A stretch of DNA of 41,794 bases from Lachnospiraceae bacterium (GTDB lineage Bacteria > Bacillota > Clostridia > Lachnospirales > Lachnospiraceae). Shown one piece after another: positions 25,645-35,614 of the stretch. The stretch is from positions 1-41,794 of the forward strand of contig CAAFXG010000421.1 in assembly GCA_900766925.1 (NCBI GenBank), read 5' to 3'. Every line of letters begins with the position of its first letter. The stretch's first letter is position 1. Made by a program: the position numbers and the translations under genes. The notes under the pieces were generated by a model that ran no database searches, was not told the origin of the DNA, and saw only the letters and a program-made list of their open reading frames with translations.

Positions 25645-28170
25645 TTAGTAAGCCATATCCGAAATATCTATTTCGAACTTATATCTGTGAATTTCCTTCG
25701 TCTCATCATCCTGATCCGCAATCACAAGGAAATATTCCTGATCTCTGCTATATCTACCACTCTTAAGAGTAAACTTCTCTTGGATAAGTCTATCCTTTGC
25801 ATCCGTAGATTTAATGTTTGCTGTAATTGGTACAGGAAAGCTAATCTTTGTACCGTCCGCATCAACAAAGAATGCCTGCAGTTTACGAGGCTTTACTGTA
25901 TCTGTCACAGGTTCCATCTGCATAAAATCAAGCTTCACTTCAATACCTGTTACTCGATGATTGAATGTAGAAAGTTCTACATTAACAAGTCCTGTTTCCT
26001 GCTTGCCTTTAAAAGTATTAACCTTGATTACTGGAACAATCATCTCCTGCAATGAAGAACCACCATGTACATAGTTCTGTCCTCCACCAGGCATCTTGAT
26101 AATATCTGCTCCTATTGGAGTAGTGACATATATCTCGTTTAGCTTGCTCAGATAAGCCATGCATCTACTGATAACAGCGTCTCCCATAATAGGATCCTTC
26201 GATAGCAGATACCTCTTGTTTTTATATCCTGCTGCAATCTTATCAATAGAAATCTTGTCGCTCTCCGGAAGCTTATCTCTCTTGTAAATGAAGCCATGAT
26301 CCGCAGTGATCAAATATCTGGTATTTGACACATATCCTGTCAGTCTTCGAATCAATGTCTGAATTTCAGCAATAGCCTCCTGACAAGCATTGAACACTTC
26401 GTTTTCAGATCTTGCGCCTTCACCACGGCTATCGATCTGATTCTGATAAATATATACCAGTTCCTTGTCCTGGAACATCTCTCTCACTTCAGCCTGTTTA
26501 GCCTGCATGATCTTATCAAACTCATAGCAAGCCGATTTAGGAACTACTGCCTGAAGTATCTTCTGTCTTTCTGCAGTGCTGTTGCCACAGTGCATATCAT
26601 CTACATGGATGTCCAAAGCATCATCTACAACTATATTCTGATTAGGCAAAAGTGAAGCCATTCCAAGTGTAGTTTCAGATGGAAGTACACTGAGCATATG
26701 GCTTATCTTTGCATCACACTTTTCATCCAGTTCCAGATTCTCAAGCAATTCTCTTGCGCACTCATATCTCATACCATCAGAAATGATAACTACAACTCGC
26801 CCACCGCCTGCCTCTCTCATAAACGGACGCACATATTCGCTATAGAAATCCTGCTGCCTATCCCCTGTATATGCCTGAAACTCCTCATCGGTAAGTGACT
26901 GGTTCCACTTATAAGCAAAATCTGTCAGATATTTGTTGGTATACATATTCTCTACAAGATCTCTGATTTTCTCAAAAGATGTAGTCAACCCAACCTTGTC
27001 GAGATAGTAATAAAACTTACGATAATATGTATCAATCATATATGTGCCGTCCACATAGGCATTTACTGCATCGCCTATAGATGCCTGATATCTGTGAAGC
27101 GATACTTCTTTCATAATGTGGTAGGCTGCTGTGAGCAATTTGTATTGCTCTTTAAATACTTCCGAATAATGATATCCAATCTTAGAACGCATCTCACAGA
27201 TTTCCGGAATCATCATGCCAGAAATTTTCTCATCAAACATGGAATCCTCAAGTTTAGCAATAATCCAATCAATGATATTCTGATCAAACTCCTTGAATGC
27301 ATCACAGGATACTACATCCTCTAAAGGAATCTGTGAAACCAGTCCTGCAACATTCAGTTCTAACGCTGCCTTCTCTGCAAAATCATCGTAAAACTCCTTG
27401 GATTCATCATTATTCATCAGATTCTTTACAAAGATAACTGCATCATTCTGTTTTACAGAGATAAAGCTCTTCCATGCCTTAGGTTCATTGCCACTCATCT
27501 CTGTATCCATATATGTAGCAAGCATGGTTACAAGGAATTTCTGCAATGTAGGATTGCTGTCCCTGTATCCATATTGCTTCTCGCAGAACTGCCAGAACAC
27601 CCTGTCTATCTTCTGATTCTCTATTTTCTTAAGAAGACTATTATCTGTTACGCCAGCAAGTACAACCTTTCTAATTAGCTGTTCTATACTGCAAATCTTA
27701 ACTCCTGCCAGTACACAAAGTATTCCTAAATCTACTGTTTCAGGCGTATACTCAGTTATTCCCAGTCCAGCAAACTTTGATACATTGCCGCTAGTCCAGA
27801 ATTTCTTGTACTTCTTAACTTCATCCTGACATTCAGGCGGAATATTCAAATCACCCATCAGCTGAATCAACTTATCAGAATAGAAATGCTCTGAATAATA
27901 AAAGATATCAGCCAAAGAGTTTTCCTTATCTTCCGGACGTGCAAACGGTGCATAGATCAGATAGCTTGTCTCTGTATCTTGCTTCTCCAACAAAAGCTTT
28001 GCCGCAAAATTATTTCTTCCGGTAAGCTTCAAAATCTTACATCCATCTTCCAATTGCAGTGCATCAATATCATCTGCATAAGAAGCATCATCGTCATACC
28101 AGAAAACAATCTTTCGCTCTGTTCCTGCAAGAAGGTTATTTATTTTTTCTTGTATATCTTGTAATTCCAT
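25645..28170 (-). CDS. pglZ: BREX phosphatase-superfamily protein PglZ
   Basis: The 841-residue protein has the PglZ domain of the alkaline phosphatase superfamily. Metal-binding motifs are ISDGMRYE (about 463-470), SVLPSETTLGMASLLP, and LITADHGF (about 620-627). The N-terminal segment RKIVFWYDDDASY matches BREX type 1 (form A) PglZ proteins, and length agrees with them. PglZ is essential for BREX defence and methylation; it is thought to be a nuclease or phosphatase-like enzyme in complex with BrxB and PglX. ATG 28170 is chosen because the AGGTAGGG site lies 6 nt before it, while the ATG at 28176 would sit on top of that site. It normally follows pglX directly; here the membrane NTPase gene intervenes. 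Confidence 0.93.
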   Translation of the reverse strand: MELQDIQEKINNLLAGTERKIVFWYDDDASYADDIDALQLEDGCKILKLTGRNNFAAKLLLEKQDTETSYLIYAPFARPEDKENSLADIFYYSEHFYSDKLIQLMGDLNIPPECQDEVKKYKKFWTSGNVSKFAGLGITEYTPETVDLGILCVLAGVKICSIEQLIRKVVLAGVTDNSLLKKIENQKIDRVFWQFCEKQYGYRDSNPTLQKFLVTMLATYMDTEMSGNEPKAWKSFISVKQNDAVIFVKNLMNNDESKEFYDDFAEKAALELNVAGLVSQIPLEDVVSCDAFKEFDQNIIDWIIAKLEDSMFDEKISGMMIPEICEMRSKIGYHYSEVFKEQYKLLTAAYHIMKEVSLHRYQASIGDAVNAYVDGTYMIDTYYRKFYYYLDKVGLTTSFEKIRDLVENMYTNKYLTDFAYKWNQSLTDEEFQAYTGDRQQDFYSEYVRPFMREAGGGRVVVIISDGMRYECARELLENLELDEKCDAKISHMLSVLPSETTLGMASLLPNQNIVVDDALDIHVDDMHCGNSTAERQKILQAVVPKSACYEFDKIMQAKQAEVREMFQDKELVYIYQNQIDSRGEGARSENEVFNACQEAIAEIQTLIRRLTGYVSNTRYLITADHGFIYKRDKLPESDKISIDKIAAGYKNKRYLLSKDPIMGDAVISRCMAYLSKLNEIYVTTPIGADIIKMPGGGQNYVHGGSSLQEMIVPVIKVNTFKGKQETGLVNVELSTFNHRVTGIEVKLDFMQMEPVTDTVKPRKLQAFFVDADGTKISFPVPITANIKSTDAKDRLIQEKFTLKSGRYSRDQEYFLVIADQDDETKEIHRYKFEIDISDMAY

Positions 28171-28178
28171 GATCATCC

Positions 28179-31100
28179 CTACCTTTTTGCTTTTACTCTT
28201 GCAACATATTTCTCAATATTGCCAGTAAACAAGATATTCTTCTCTTTCTTTATGTCATAAGAAGAAATGTAATCAACAGTCAAAAGCTTTTTGCAAAGAG
28301 ATTCGTTTATAGCATTTTTCTCAAGCAATGCTTCATGCCATCCATTCTCTTGCCGTAATGCATGGTATTCTTTCGGCATTTGTAAAAACATATTTTGAAT
28401 CTCACTAATAGTAAATACCGAGAAATGCTTAACCAAAAATTCTGCTCTATCTTTCTCTTCCAACTTATTCCAAGCTGCTTGTACATACTTTTTGGAAATG
28501 CTTACATTTGTATCCTTTACATATAAAAACATTGCATTAGTCATTTGCGAAGCCTCAGCTCTATTAAGAAATACTGCTTTCTTTTCATCATCAAGATCAG
28601 ATTCAATAAACCTGTCTATTATTGCCAAATCGAAGGTTATACTTGGGATTTCTGGTTTAAATTCCTCCCAGTAACATTCAGCAAACGCTGGTAGCATACC
28701 TGAAAAAGCAGAAAGGATTTCATTATATCTACTTCTTGTATACTTGAAATATTTTAGCCTAATCATCGCCTGAACAACATTATCACGATAGCTATTTAAG
28801 TTCTCACTAAATGAGTCCATCTGATAATTCTGTAAGATTTTTTCAATAGTTTCGTCCTTGATATCTTTCTTTAAAAATTCTTTCGCATGCGCATCATCAA
28901 GTTTCTTATCCGAAAGAAGAACTTCTATATTTTCATCAACAAAACTGCAAAGCACAGTTGAAAATGAATACATTGATTTGTATGTATCAAGGTTTTCAAT
29001 AGATGCTATCATCTTGTTTTCAGCTAAAAAAGCATCAACTATCTTCTTTACATCTTTTCGCTGATCTTTTATAGTGCCAAGCCATTCCTTCAAATTTCTC
29101 ATTACAGCTTCCATCTTTTGAATAAGCTGAGTAGATAAAGATTCGTTATAATCAAGAAGTTTTATGCATCTATACACTGTGTCTATATCTTCTCTTGTAT
29201 TAGCCTCAGTAGGCAAAATTACCTCTGTAACTAATTCGCTTATATTACGATCAAGATACTCTATTACTTGTGTATCGCCTTGTTCTAATATATGTGTGTA
29301 TATATTAGATTTAAAACTTTCAACTGCTTCACCGGCAATAAAATCTGCATACCTCTGAAGCATAACAAGCGATATTTCGAATAATTCATTTGAGAAAACA
29401 CCCTTAATAATCTCAGCATCTACCGTCAGTATATTAATATTCTTAAACTTGGTCTTTATCTGTGTCAGCACTGTCACAACCTTCTCAGTGCCAGCATCTT
29501 GTAATTGTTCAAGAACCTCGTCTGATTCAACTATAAATGAGCATATCGAATACGCTGAATCCACTTCACTAGCTGCCGTGTCTTGCAAAACAATATCATC
29601 AGCCCTAAGATACATAAAGATGTCTTTTAAATATGTCACCTTATCCTGATATCCTAGACCTTCATCAGAACATATATCAAACCAAAACAGTGGCTTTTCT
29701 TTCGCGATGCATCTTATATACTCCGCCCTATTCTTTGCTCTCACATAGTATTCTTTAATGAATCTTCTGCTTTCTTCATCGTCTTTTGCCAGTTGCTTTG
29801 TAAATCCTGTTTTCTTCTCTGATTTCTTATCATCGCCGTAAAAGAACTCTGCCAAATCAAAATTAAGACACTCTTTTTGTTGTTCAAGTTCATAATCAAA
29901 CAAACGGTTGATAACATTTCTAGGATGAATAATTCTATAATCCCAATCTGCTGTCCCTGCATAATTTCGTACATTGATAATGAAATTCAACTCATCTGAC
30001 GTGATGCTTCCTGGCAAGAAATAATTTATGTACATCTGATAAGTATCATCAATATATCCATGCCTAAGCATAAACACCAGCAGCTTGTTTTTTCTCACAT
30101 CCTCGCCTAATACTTCATCTGCTCCATATTCCTTTATAAGCTTTTTCATTGACTGAGAACGTAATTCATAAAGCTGTCTTTGCTTATCCAATAAGTTTTG
30201 GGCAATCTGTTTCCTTCGCTTCTTGTCTCTAGCAATTGCCCTGTCACACTTCTCGTAATAAGTTACTCCATCTGAACACTGCAACTTTTCTATATCATTT
30301 ATAGTTTCTGATGTCTCATTACCATAATAATTAGGCGAACGATAATATATCGTTGCTGATCCTGCGCCGATTTGCAATAGAGAAAAATCACCTTTTAGAA
30401 TGTCACTCCTTGTAACTGTCTTTTTACTACCCTGAACTTTGGTTAAAACACCCTTTTCGCCAACAAGTCTCTGGATAAATGCGAGTTTTACATCCTCTGC
30501 ATATAGTAGTCCCTGACTGTCTGATTTTCTCTTTTCTTCTTCAGCATCTTCAATTTCTTTTCGCAAATCTGCCGATGTCGTTTTTATGAAATCATTTCTG
30601 TCGCTATATGCTTTTTTAATAATCCCATCGGATCCCTGCAACAATGCAAATTCTTCGGGATACATGTTCTTAAAAATCATAATAGACAGCATTTGAATAT
30701 CCTGCAGTTTCCCAAGATCTTGGCTATCTTTTATGGTCTTTTTAAAAACAATAAATTCATTGCAGATACTGTTAAGTACCCTCATATCTGAAATGAAAGG
30801 AGCTACATTCATTATGTACTCATCTGTAATGTCAAATTCCATCCCTGTAGATTTGATTGCATCCAATCTCTGTTTTAAATATTCTCCAGAGTTTGTAGTA
30901 TCGATATAAGGAACAACCGGTATAATAAAGTCAAAGAATTTAGTTCTATCCTCATTATGGAAAATGTCATCCTTCAGTGCATATATAAATACGATTCTTC
31001 TTTTAATAGCATCATATTCATTGATAATCTTGTTTATTTCTCTGAGTTTTGTATAAACTTCCGGCGTATCAAATCTATCAAGATCCTCTATCACCACAAG

Positions 31101-31931
31101 TGAATAATTAGTTTCCTCAAAGAAGTACAAAATTTCATCCATATTCTTATTAAGGGATAAAGCCTCGCCCACTTCATCTGCCTTAATAACTGCTTTGTCT
31201 GCCACATTAATCTCGATAGATTTCCACTTTGTATTTATCCATCTATACAAACTTGTCATAATAATAATTATGATTAGCCCAAATCCGCCAGCAAATACAA
31301 TCTGCTGTAATTCATTCCAGCCAAGGAGATTTGACATAGTGTCTGAATATGCACTGATTGCTTCCTGAATCTTTGAAGGAGCAAGAAGAAAAGTAAAACT
31401 TACAATCAATGCCAGCGTAAATAATACACGCAGTAAACTTGTCCCAAACGAAACCTTATGAAGTTTGCGGTACCTGCTCTGAGGTGTCTTTGAGTAATGT
31501 ACTTTATAAAAGAGTTGTTTAAGAATACCCTCCTCTAATAGTTTCTCAAAGTATCCTCCATCAGCATCAATCTCCTCTTGGTTATTTTCTCTAAATGTTG
31601 CTAGCGAAATATTGATATACTTAATGCTCGGATGTTTCCTCAAAAAAGTATTAATGATACTACTTTTTCCAGCTCCATAAGGGCCCGCAATAGCTATGTT
31701 AGTAACACTCTTATCATTTATTGCCCATTCCATTGCCCTCAAATATTCCGATACATTCTCCGCATCATCTGTTGGCCCAAGACCTACATATCCATAATCA
31801 GCTGTATCACTGACATTAAGTTTCAACTTATCTCTACCACGAAGAAAATTATTTTTTATTGCAGTTCCCAAATTATAGAAAAGCCTACAAATATTGGCTA
31901 TTATTATATTTTTCTTTTTTCCCTTCTTCAT
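28179..31931 (-). CDS. YobI-like membrane P-loop NTPase inserted in the BREX operon
   Basis: The 1250-residue protein starts with a basic region, then Walker A GPYGAGKS (83-90). Two membrane segments follow (about 164-184 and 211-231), inserted between Walker A and Walker B (VVIEDLDRFD, about 279-288), as in KAP/YobI-type NTPases whose ATPase domain is cytoplasmic and membrane-tethered. The remaining 900 residues are charged, helical and repeat-like without a recognised domain. It is the only gene in the BREX core with clear membrane segments. Its sequence looks more AT-rich than brxC and pglZ. It sits 19 nt after pglX and its stop overlaps the ribosome site of pglZ. In type 5 BREX a second large ATPase occupies this place; this one is not a BrxC by motif. 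Confidence 0.85.
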   Translation of the reverse strand: MKKGKKKNIIIANICRLFYNLGTAIKNNFLRGRDKLKLNVSDTADYGYVGLGPTDDAENVSEYLRAMEWAINDKSVTNIAIAGPYGAGKSSIINTFLRKHPSIKYINISLATFRENNQEEIDADGGYFEKLLEEGILKQLFYKVHYSKTPQSRYRKLHKVSFGTSLLRVLFTLALIVSFTFLLAPSKIQEAISAYSDTMSNLLGWNELQQIVFAGGFGLIIIIIMTSLYRWINTKWKSIEINVADKAVIKADEVGEALSLNKNMDEILYFFEETNYSLVVIEDLDRFDTPEVYTKLREINKIINEYDAIKRRIVFIYALKDDIFHNEDRTKFFDFIIPVVPYIDTTNSGEYLKQRLDAIKSTGMEFDITDEYIMNVAPFISDMRVLNSICNEFIVFKKTIKDSQDLGKLQDIQMLSIMIFKNMYPEEFALLQGSDGIIKKAYSDRNDFIKTTSADLRKEIEDAEEEKRKSDSQGLLYAEDVKLAFIQRLVGEKGVLTKVQGSKKTVTRSDILKGDFSLLQIGAGSATIYYRSPNYYGNETSETINDIEKLQCSDGVTYYEKCDRAIARDKKRRKQIAQNLLDKQRQLYELRSQSMKKLIKEYGADEVLGEDVRKNKLLVFMLRHGYIDDTYQMYINYFLPGSITSDELNFIINVRNYAGTADWDYRIIHPRNVINRLFDYELEQQKECLNFDLAEFFYGDDKKSEKKTGFTKQLAKDDEESRRFIKEYYVRAKNRAEYIRCIAKEKPLFWFDICSDEGLGYQDKVTYLKDIFMYLRADDIVLQDTAASEVDSAYSICSFIVESDEVLEQLQDAGTEKVVTVLTQIKTKFKNINILTVDAEIIKGVFSNELFEISLVMLQRYADFIAGEAVESFKSNIYTHILEQGDTQVIEYLDRNISELVTEVILPTEANTREDIDTVYRCIKLLDYNESLSTQLIQKMEAVMRNLKEWLGTIKDQRKDVKKIVDAFLAENKMIASIENLDTYKSMYSFSTVLCSFVDENIEVLLSDKKLDDAHAKEFLKKDIKDETIEKILQNYQMDSFSENLNSYRDNVVQAMIRLKYFKYTRSRYNEILSAFSGMLPAFAECYWEEFKPEIPSITFDLAIIDRFIESDLDDEKKAVFLNRAEASQMTNAMFLYVKDTNVSISKKYVQAAWNKLEEKDRAEFLVKHFSVFTISEIQNMFLQMPKEYHALRQENGWHEALLEKNAINESLCKKLLTVDYISSYDIKKEKNILFTGNIEKYVARVKAKR

Positions 31932-31950
31932 AAGCTTTTCCCTTCGTCAA

Positions 31951-34900
31951 TTATATTTTTGCGAGCAAATCAATGGTTTGTCTTTTCTTACCTTCACTTG
32001 CAATTTCTATACCTTGAAATTTCGAATAATTTGCTTTTACTCCATCATCCAAATTTAACTCGATTCTTTGCAATGCCACATGTGAAATTGCTTGATAGTA
32101 CAATCTAATTTCTGCCAACTGTTTAATATAATGATCCCTTTTTTGAGTTGCAGAAGCTTTATCTACTGTGCTTGCAGTTGTCTTTATAATGTATTCAGCA
32201 TTCTTCAACGCGTTTTCTATTGATGATTGCGTCCTTATCAGATATTCTGATCTAATGGTTCCGACCAAATCCCGATTATATCTATGCATATAAATTAAAC
32301 ACTTGAATCCATTTTGTTTACCAGAATCGAATAACCAGTATATTGGTCTTTTGCCTAATCCTGTTACTGAATATTGTTCAGTATGATACTTATAAAAATC
32401 ATTAAGAAAATAATTCCTAATTTTTTCTTTTGCACTTCCACCCTTTTGCGAAATACTGTCTGCAATGAATTCTATATTCTTTGAGAAATTCTTTTCTCCA
32501 TACAGACATTTAATAAATTCATAAAAACGCTGTACAATATCATTATCCAGATATTCTTCTTCTGAAATAGGAATAACATTCACTTTTTCTGGACTAAAGC
32601 ATCTAAATTCTTCTTGATTCCAGGTACCACCCGCGTAAACTATCCCATTTCCTCCAATAGAGTATCTTCCAAACATGCATCCAATAGCATATGATATTAA
32701 TTCTTCCACTAATTCCTTTCGAGAATATTCTTTAATACTTAAATACTTTTCATCTACACTCTCGCTTACACGGTCAGATAAACCATATATTTCTATAAAG
32801 ATAGCATTTATTTTTTCTTCTGTTTCTTTTAATTCTTTCCTTCGTTTTGCCGTTATTTCTAAAGCTCTATCAAAAGCCTCACTGATATCTTCACAGGATT
32901 CTGCAGCAAGAAGAGGTTTTTCAAAATCCCATGAAGTCTCATGACTATCCCAATCTGCTTTACACAAACTAATACACTTATCCGCTAACTGAGTTATCTC
33001 TGCCTCATATTCTTTGCTATAACAGAACGGAACCTTGGACAAATTACCAACTTCAAAACTAACAGTAGGAGAAAGGAACTCTAAATATGCTGCACCTACA
33101 TTTGAACACAACAGTGCCAACGCATATTTCAAATGTTCTTTCTTTGCAAACATCATAGATCCTCTTGCATCAAATCCAAATCCAAATGGGGTATATCGCA
33201 TACTGAAATTACCATTGGTAATAATGGACCAAGATCCACCTTCCCTCATAAAGTATTGTATATTTTGCGGGCGAGATAATAATTTCCCTTTATCATTTTT
33301 AAAATTCTTTATTTCAAAACCATCGTTCTCCCAATTTACAACAAGAGCATTATTTCCATACCATTTACGGTAATCCCCACCTTTTGTATATGGAAGCCAT
33401 TTACAACCAGCTTCAACAAATTCTTCAATACTTTTCTTATTCATGCCAAACTTTGTAATATCAACTTCTTGCCAATAACGCAAAAATCTTTCATTATCAG
33501 CAGTTATAAGTCCCTGCTTCAAATCAAATAATTTTGACAGGCTTGAACTTACAACAAAATGAGAAAGCATTTTTTCTCCGGCCCAATATGCAATTGGTTT
33601 GCCAGGAATCACATCGAATGCTTCTATCTTTTCAATAGAATCTCTATTGCAACCACTTGGAAACTGTGACGGTTCATCATCAACTATATCTTTGAGACAA
33701 ATATAATTGAATCTCGAATAGTAATCCGGAACTTTTGTCCTACTGTATATAGATACTGCAGTTCCAAATGCAATTCCCATAACCATGTTGTCCATATGTA
33801 AAATAGATGAAAGTGTTGCAGTCATTTCAAGTTTTTCTCTCATCTTTTCAAAACTACTTAAAAACATCCACGATTGCATTGTCACCAGCGCACTATACCC
33901 ATGCTGCTTTGCCATTTTTAAACATCGCGAAATAAAAACTGCAAACAGATCATATTTTTCATCCTCATATTTCTCCTGTATCAAGTTCTGCAGTTTGTTT
34001 CCCATCCCTTTACTTCCCATATAAGGAGGGTTTGTAATTACTGCATCAAACTTTCTGGCTAAAATTTCTCCTATATTAACAATAAGATTAATCTTTCTAA
34101 GGGTATTATCGATTCCCATCATTTCCAGCGTCATCTGACCATTAAAATCATAATCAGCCACAAACTTCTTAAGCAAATTCCAGTTGTAGTTTTCTATATT
34201 AAGAATGGAACCATATTCCTTTGCATCGGCCAATTGATCTAGTAACCCACCAAGTTGATTGAGAGCGTCATTTCTTTCAATCTCAGTCATTCCAATACCT
34301 AAATATTTCAATTGGCTTCTATTAACAGAATTACTCTCTTCAATCGCATATACCTGTGGTACTGCCTGTACTCTTTCTCCGTCCAGATTTTCATGACCAC
34401 GGAAGAAGATTCTGTTATATCCTCTTGCTTTCATCATCAGGGCAAAATAAGAGAGCTGATATGCTCTTCTGTCAATATCAAGACCTCTAATATTCTTCTC
34501 TAAGATATCAAATACAGCTTCTCTTTCACTAAATCCTTCACTTCGATAGATATCCATCAGCACATCAAACATATATACCAGGATATGTCCGGAACCCATG
34601 CATGGATCAATGCATGTAATATCCTGTGGTGTAAGACTCTTATAAGACGCACGGATATCCACAAGCTGCGCAGCCACATTCTCTTCCTGCTCAGCCTCCG
34701 GCAAATAATATTTCCATCCAAACTCCTCTGCCTTGCTCTTTTCATCAACAGAAGAATCTACTGCTCTCAAATGTTCAATCCATACTCTACCGAGAGAGTT
34801 CTCCACCATATAACGAACAATCCAGTCTGGTGTAAACAGCTGAGTTGCTGCAGGGATTCTCTCCTTGGTAATCTTTACATTCTTCTTAAGCTTGGCGAAG

Positions 34901-35598
34901 GTGTCATCCTTAAGTTCTGTATTGTAGTACTGATACATCCATCCGATGATTTCAACCTGACCTTCTGTCTCCACATTGAAATTATCCTCGGGAATGGTAT
35001 CTACAAGCATTCTAATTACGCCATCTCCGGTATAAGAAACCTTCAAAAGAAGCTCCATATAGTCATTGGTCTTCTCAAAAAGTCCAGGCAAAATAGCATT
35101 CAACTCATTACACTGTTTTATGAACAGGAGTCTGAATGCTTCATCATATTTATTGTCCTGCTTAGACTGCTGAATGCTCTCCAATTCAGCCACAGACATA
35201 TTCAGTTCTACGGTATCTGCCTGCGTAACGATATCCGGAGTAGAGCTACCGGTCTCTGAGGATAAAACACGCACTCTTGTAGGAAGGTAATTATTTACCT
35301 CCATGAATCGGATTGCTATGATTCTGTTAAACCAGGTATATGCAGTTTCTTCGATTACCTGCTCAAATCCAAGCTCCTTTACGGCATTAGCTAGATTTTC
35401 TCTACGCTTAATGTCATCACCAAAGATTCTTTTCTCGGTACCTGCCAGAGTCTCATATACCTCAAAATCTTTTCCTTTCTGAATAGGAGCCTTCACTCCG
35501 TCCTTTGATATTCCATAAAATCCCGCTTCAGCAATAGCGGATTTCATCAAAATCTTTCTTGCCTCTATCGCAAAATTTCTTATAGCTGTTTTATCCAT
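31951..35598 (-). CDS. pglX: BREX DNA adenine methyltransferase PglX
   Basis: The 1215-residue enzyme is a SAM-dependent N6-adenine methyltransferase. Motif I DPCMGSGH (331-338) binds SAM and motif IV NPPY (523-526) is catalytic, in the order of gamma-class enzymes. The N-terminal 250 residues are helical, with the TPDWIVRYMVENSLG segment typical of PglX. The C-terminal half carries target recognition. PglX methylates a non-palindromic site and also takes part in restriction. There is no frameshift or long homopolymer tract that would suggest phase variation. The 3' half looks more AT-rich than the 5' half, which suggests exchange of the specificity region. It is 16 nt after brxC and 19 nt before the membrane NTPase gene. 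Confidence 0.95.
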   Translation of the reverse strand: MDKTAIRNFAIEARKILMKSAIAEAGFYGISKDGVKAPIQKGKDFEVYETLAGTEKRIFGDDIKRRENLANAVKELGFEQVIEETAYTWFNRIIAIRFMEVNNYLPTRVRVLSSETGSSTPDIVTQADTVELNMSVAELESIQQSKQDNKYDEAFRLLFIKQCNELNAILPGLFEKTNDYMELLLKVSYTGDGVIRMLVDTIPEDNFNVETEGQVEIIGWMYQYYNTELKDDTFAKLKKNVKITKERIPAATQLFTPDWIVRYMVENSLGRVWIEHLRAVDSSVDEKSKAEEFGWKYYLPEAEQEENVAAQLVDIRASYKSLTPQDITCIDPCMGSGHILVYMFDVLMDIYRSEGFSEREAVFDILEKNIRGLDIDRRAYQLSYFALMMKARGYNRIFFRGHENLDGERVQAVPQVYAIEESNSVNRSQLKYLGIGMTEIERNDALNQLGGLLDQLADAKEYGSILNIENYNWNLLKKFVADYDFNGQMTLEMMGIDNTLRKINLIVNIGEILARKFDAVITNPPYMGSKGMGNKLQNLIQEKYEDEKYDLFAVFISRCLKMAKQHGYSALVTMQSWMFLSSFEKMREKLEMTATLSSILHMDNMVMGIAFGTAVSIYSRTKVPDYYSRFNYICLKDIVDDEPSQFPSGCNRDSIEKIEAFDVIPGKPIAYWAGEKMLSHFVVSSSLSKLFDLKQGLITADNERFLRYWQEVDITKFGMNKKSIEEFVEAGCKWLPYTKGGDYRKWYGNNALVVNWENDGFEIKNFKNDKGKLLSRPQNIQYFMREGGSWSIITNGNFSMRYTPFGFGFDARGSMMFAKKEHLKYALALLCSNVGAAYLEFLSPTVSFEVGNLSKVPFCYSKEYEAEITQLADKCISLCKADWDSHETSWDFEKPLLAAESCEDISEAFDRALEITAKRRKELKETEEKINAIFIEIYGLSDRVSESVDEKYLSIKEYSRKELVEELISYAIGCMFGRYSIGGNGIVYAGGTWNQEEFRCFSPEKVNVIPISEEEYLDNDIVQRFYEFIKCLYGEKNFSKNIEFIADSISQKGGSAKEKIRNYFLNDFYKYHTEQYSVTGLGKRPIYWLFDSGKQNGFKCLIYMHRYNRDLVGTIRSEYLIRTQSSIENALKNAEYIIKTTASTVDKASATQKRDHYIKQLAEIRLYYQAISHVALQRIELNLDDGVKANYSKFQGIEIASEGKKRQTIDLLAKI

Positions 35599-35614
35599 AC
35601 GTTCACATCCTCAC

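Noticed and set aside
28179..31931. A second BrxC/PglY copy at the type 5 position
   Set aside because: The Walker motifs, inserted membrane helices and the EDLDRF Walker B fit the KAP/YobI NTPase group, not BrxC.
34585..35259. A 224-codon plus-strand open frame
   Set aside because: It is antisense to the conserved 5' half of pglX and its translation resembles no protein family.
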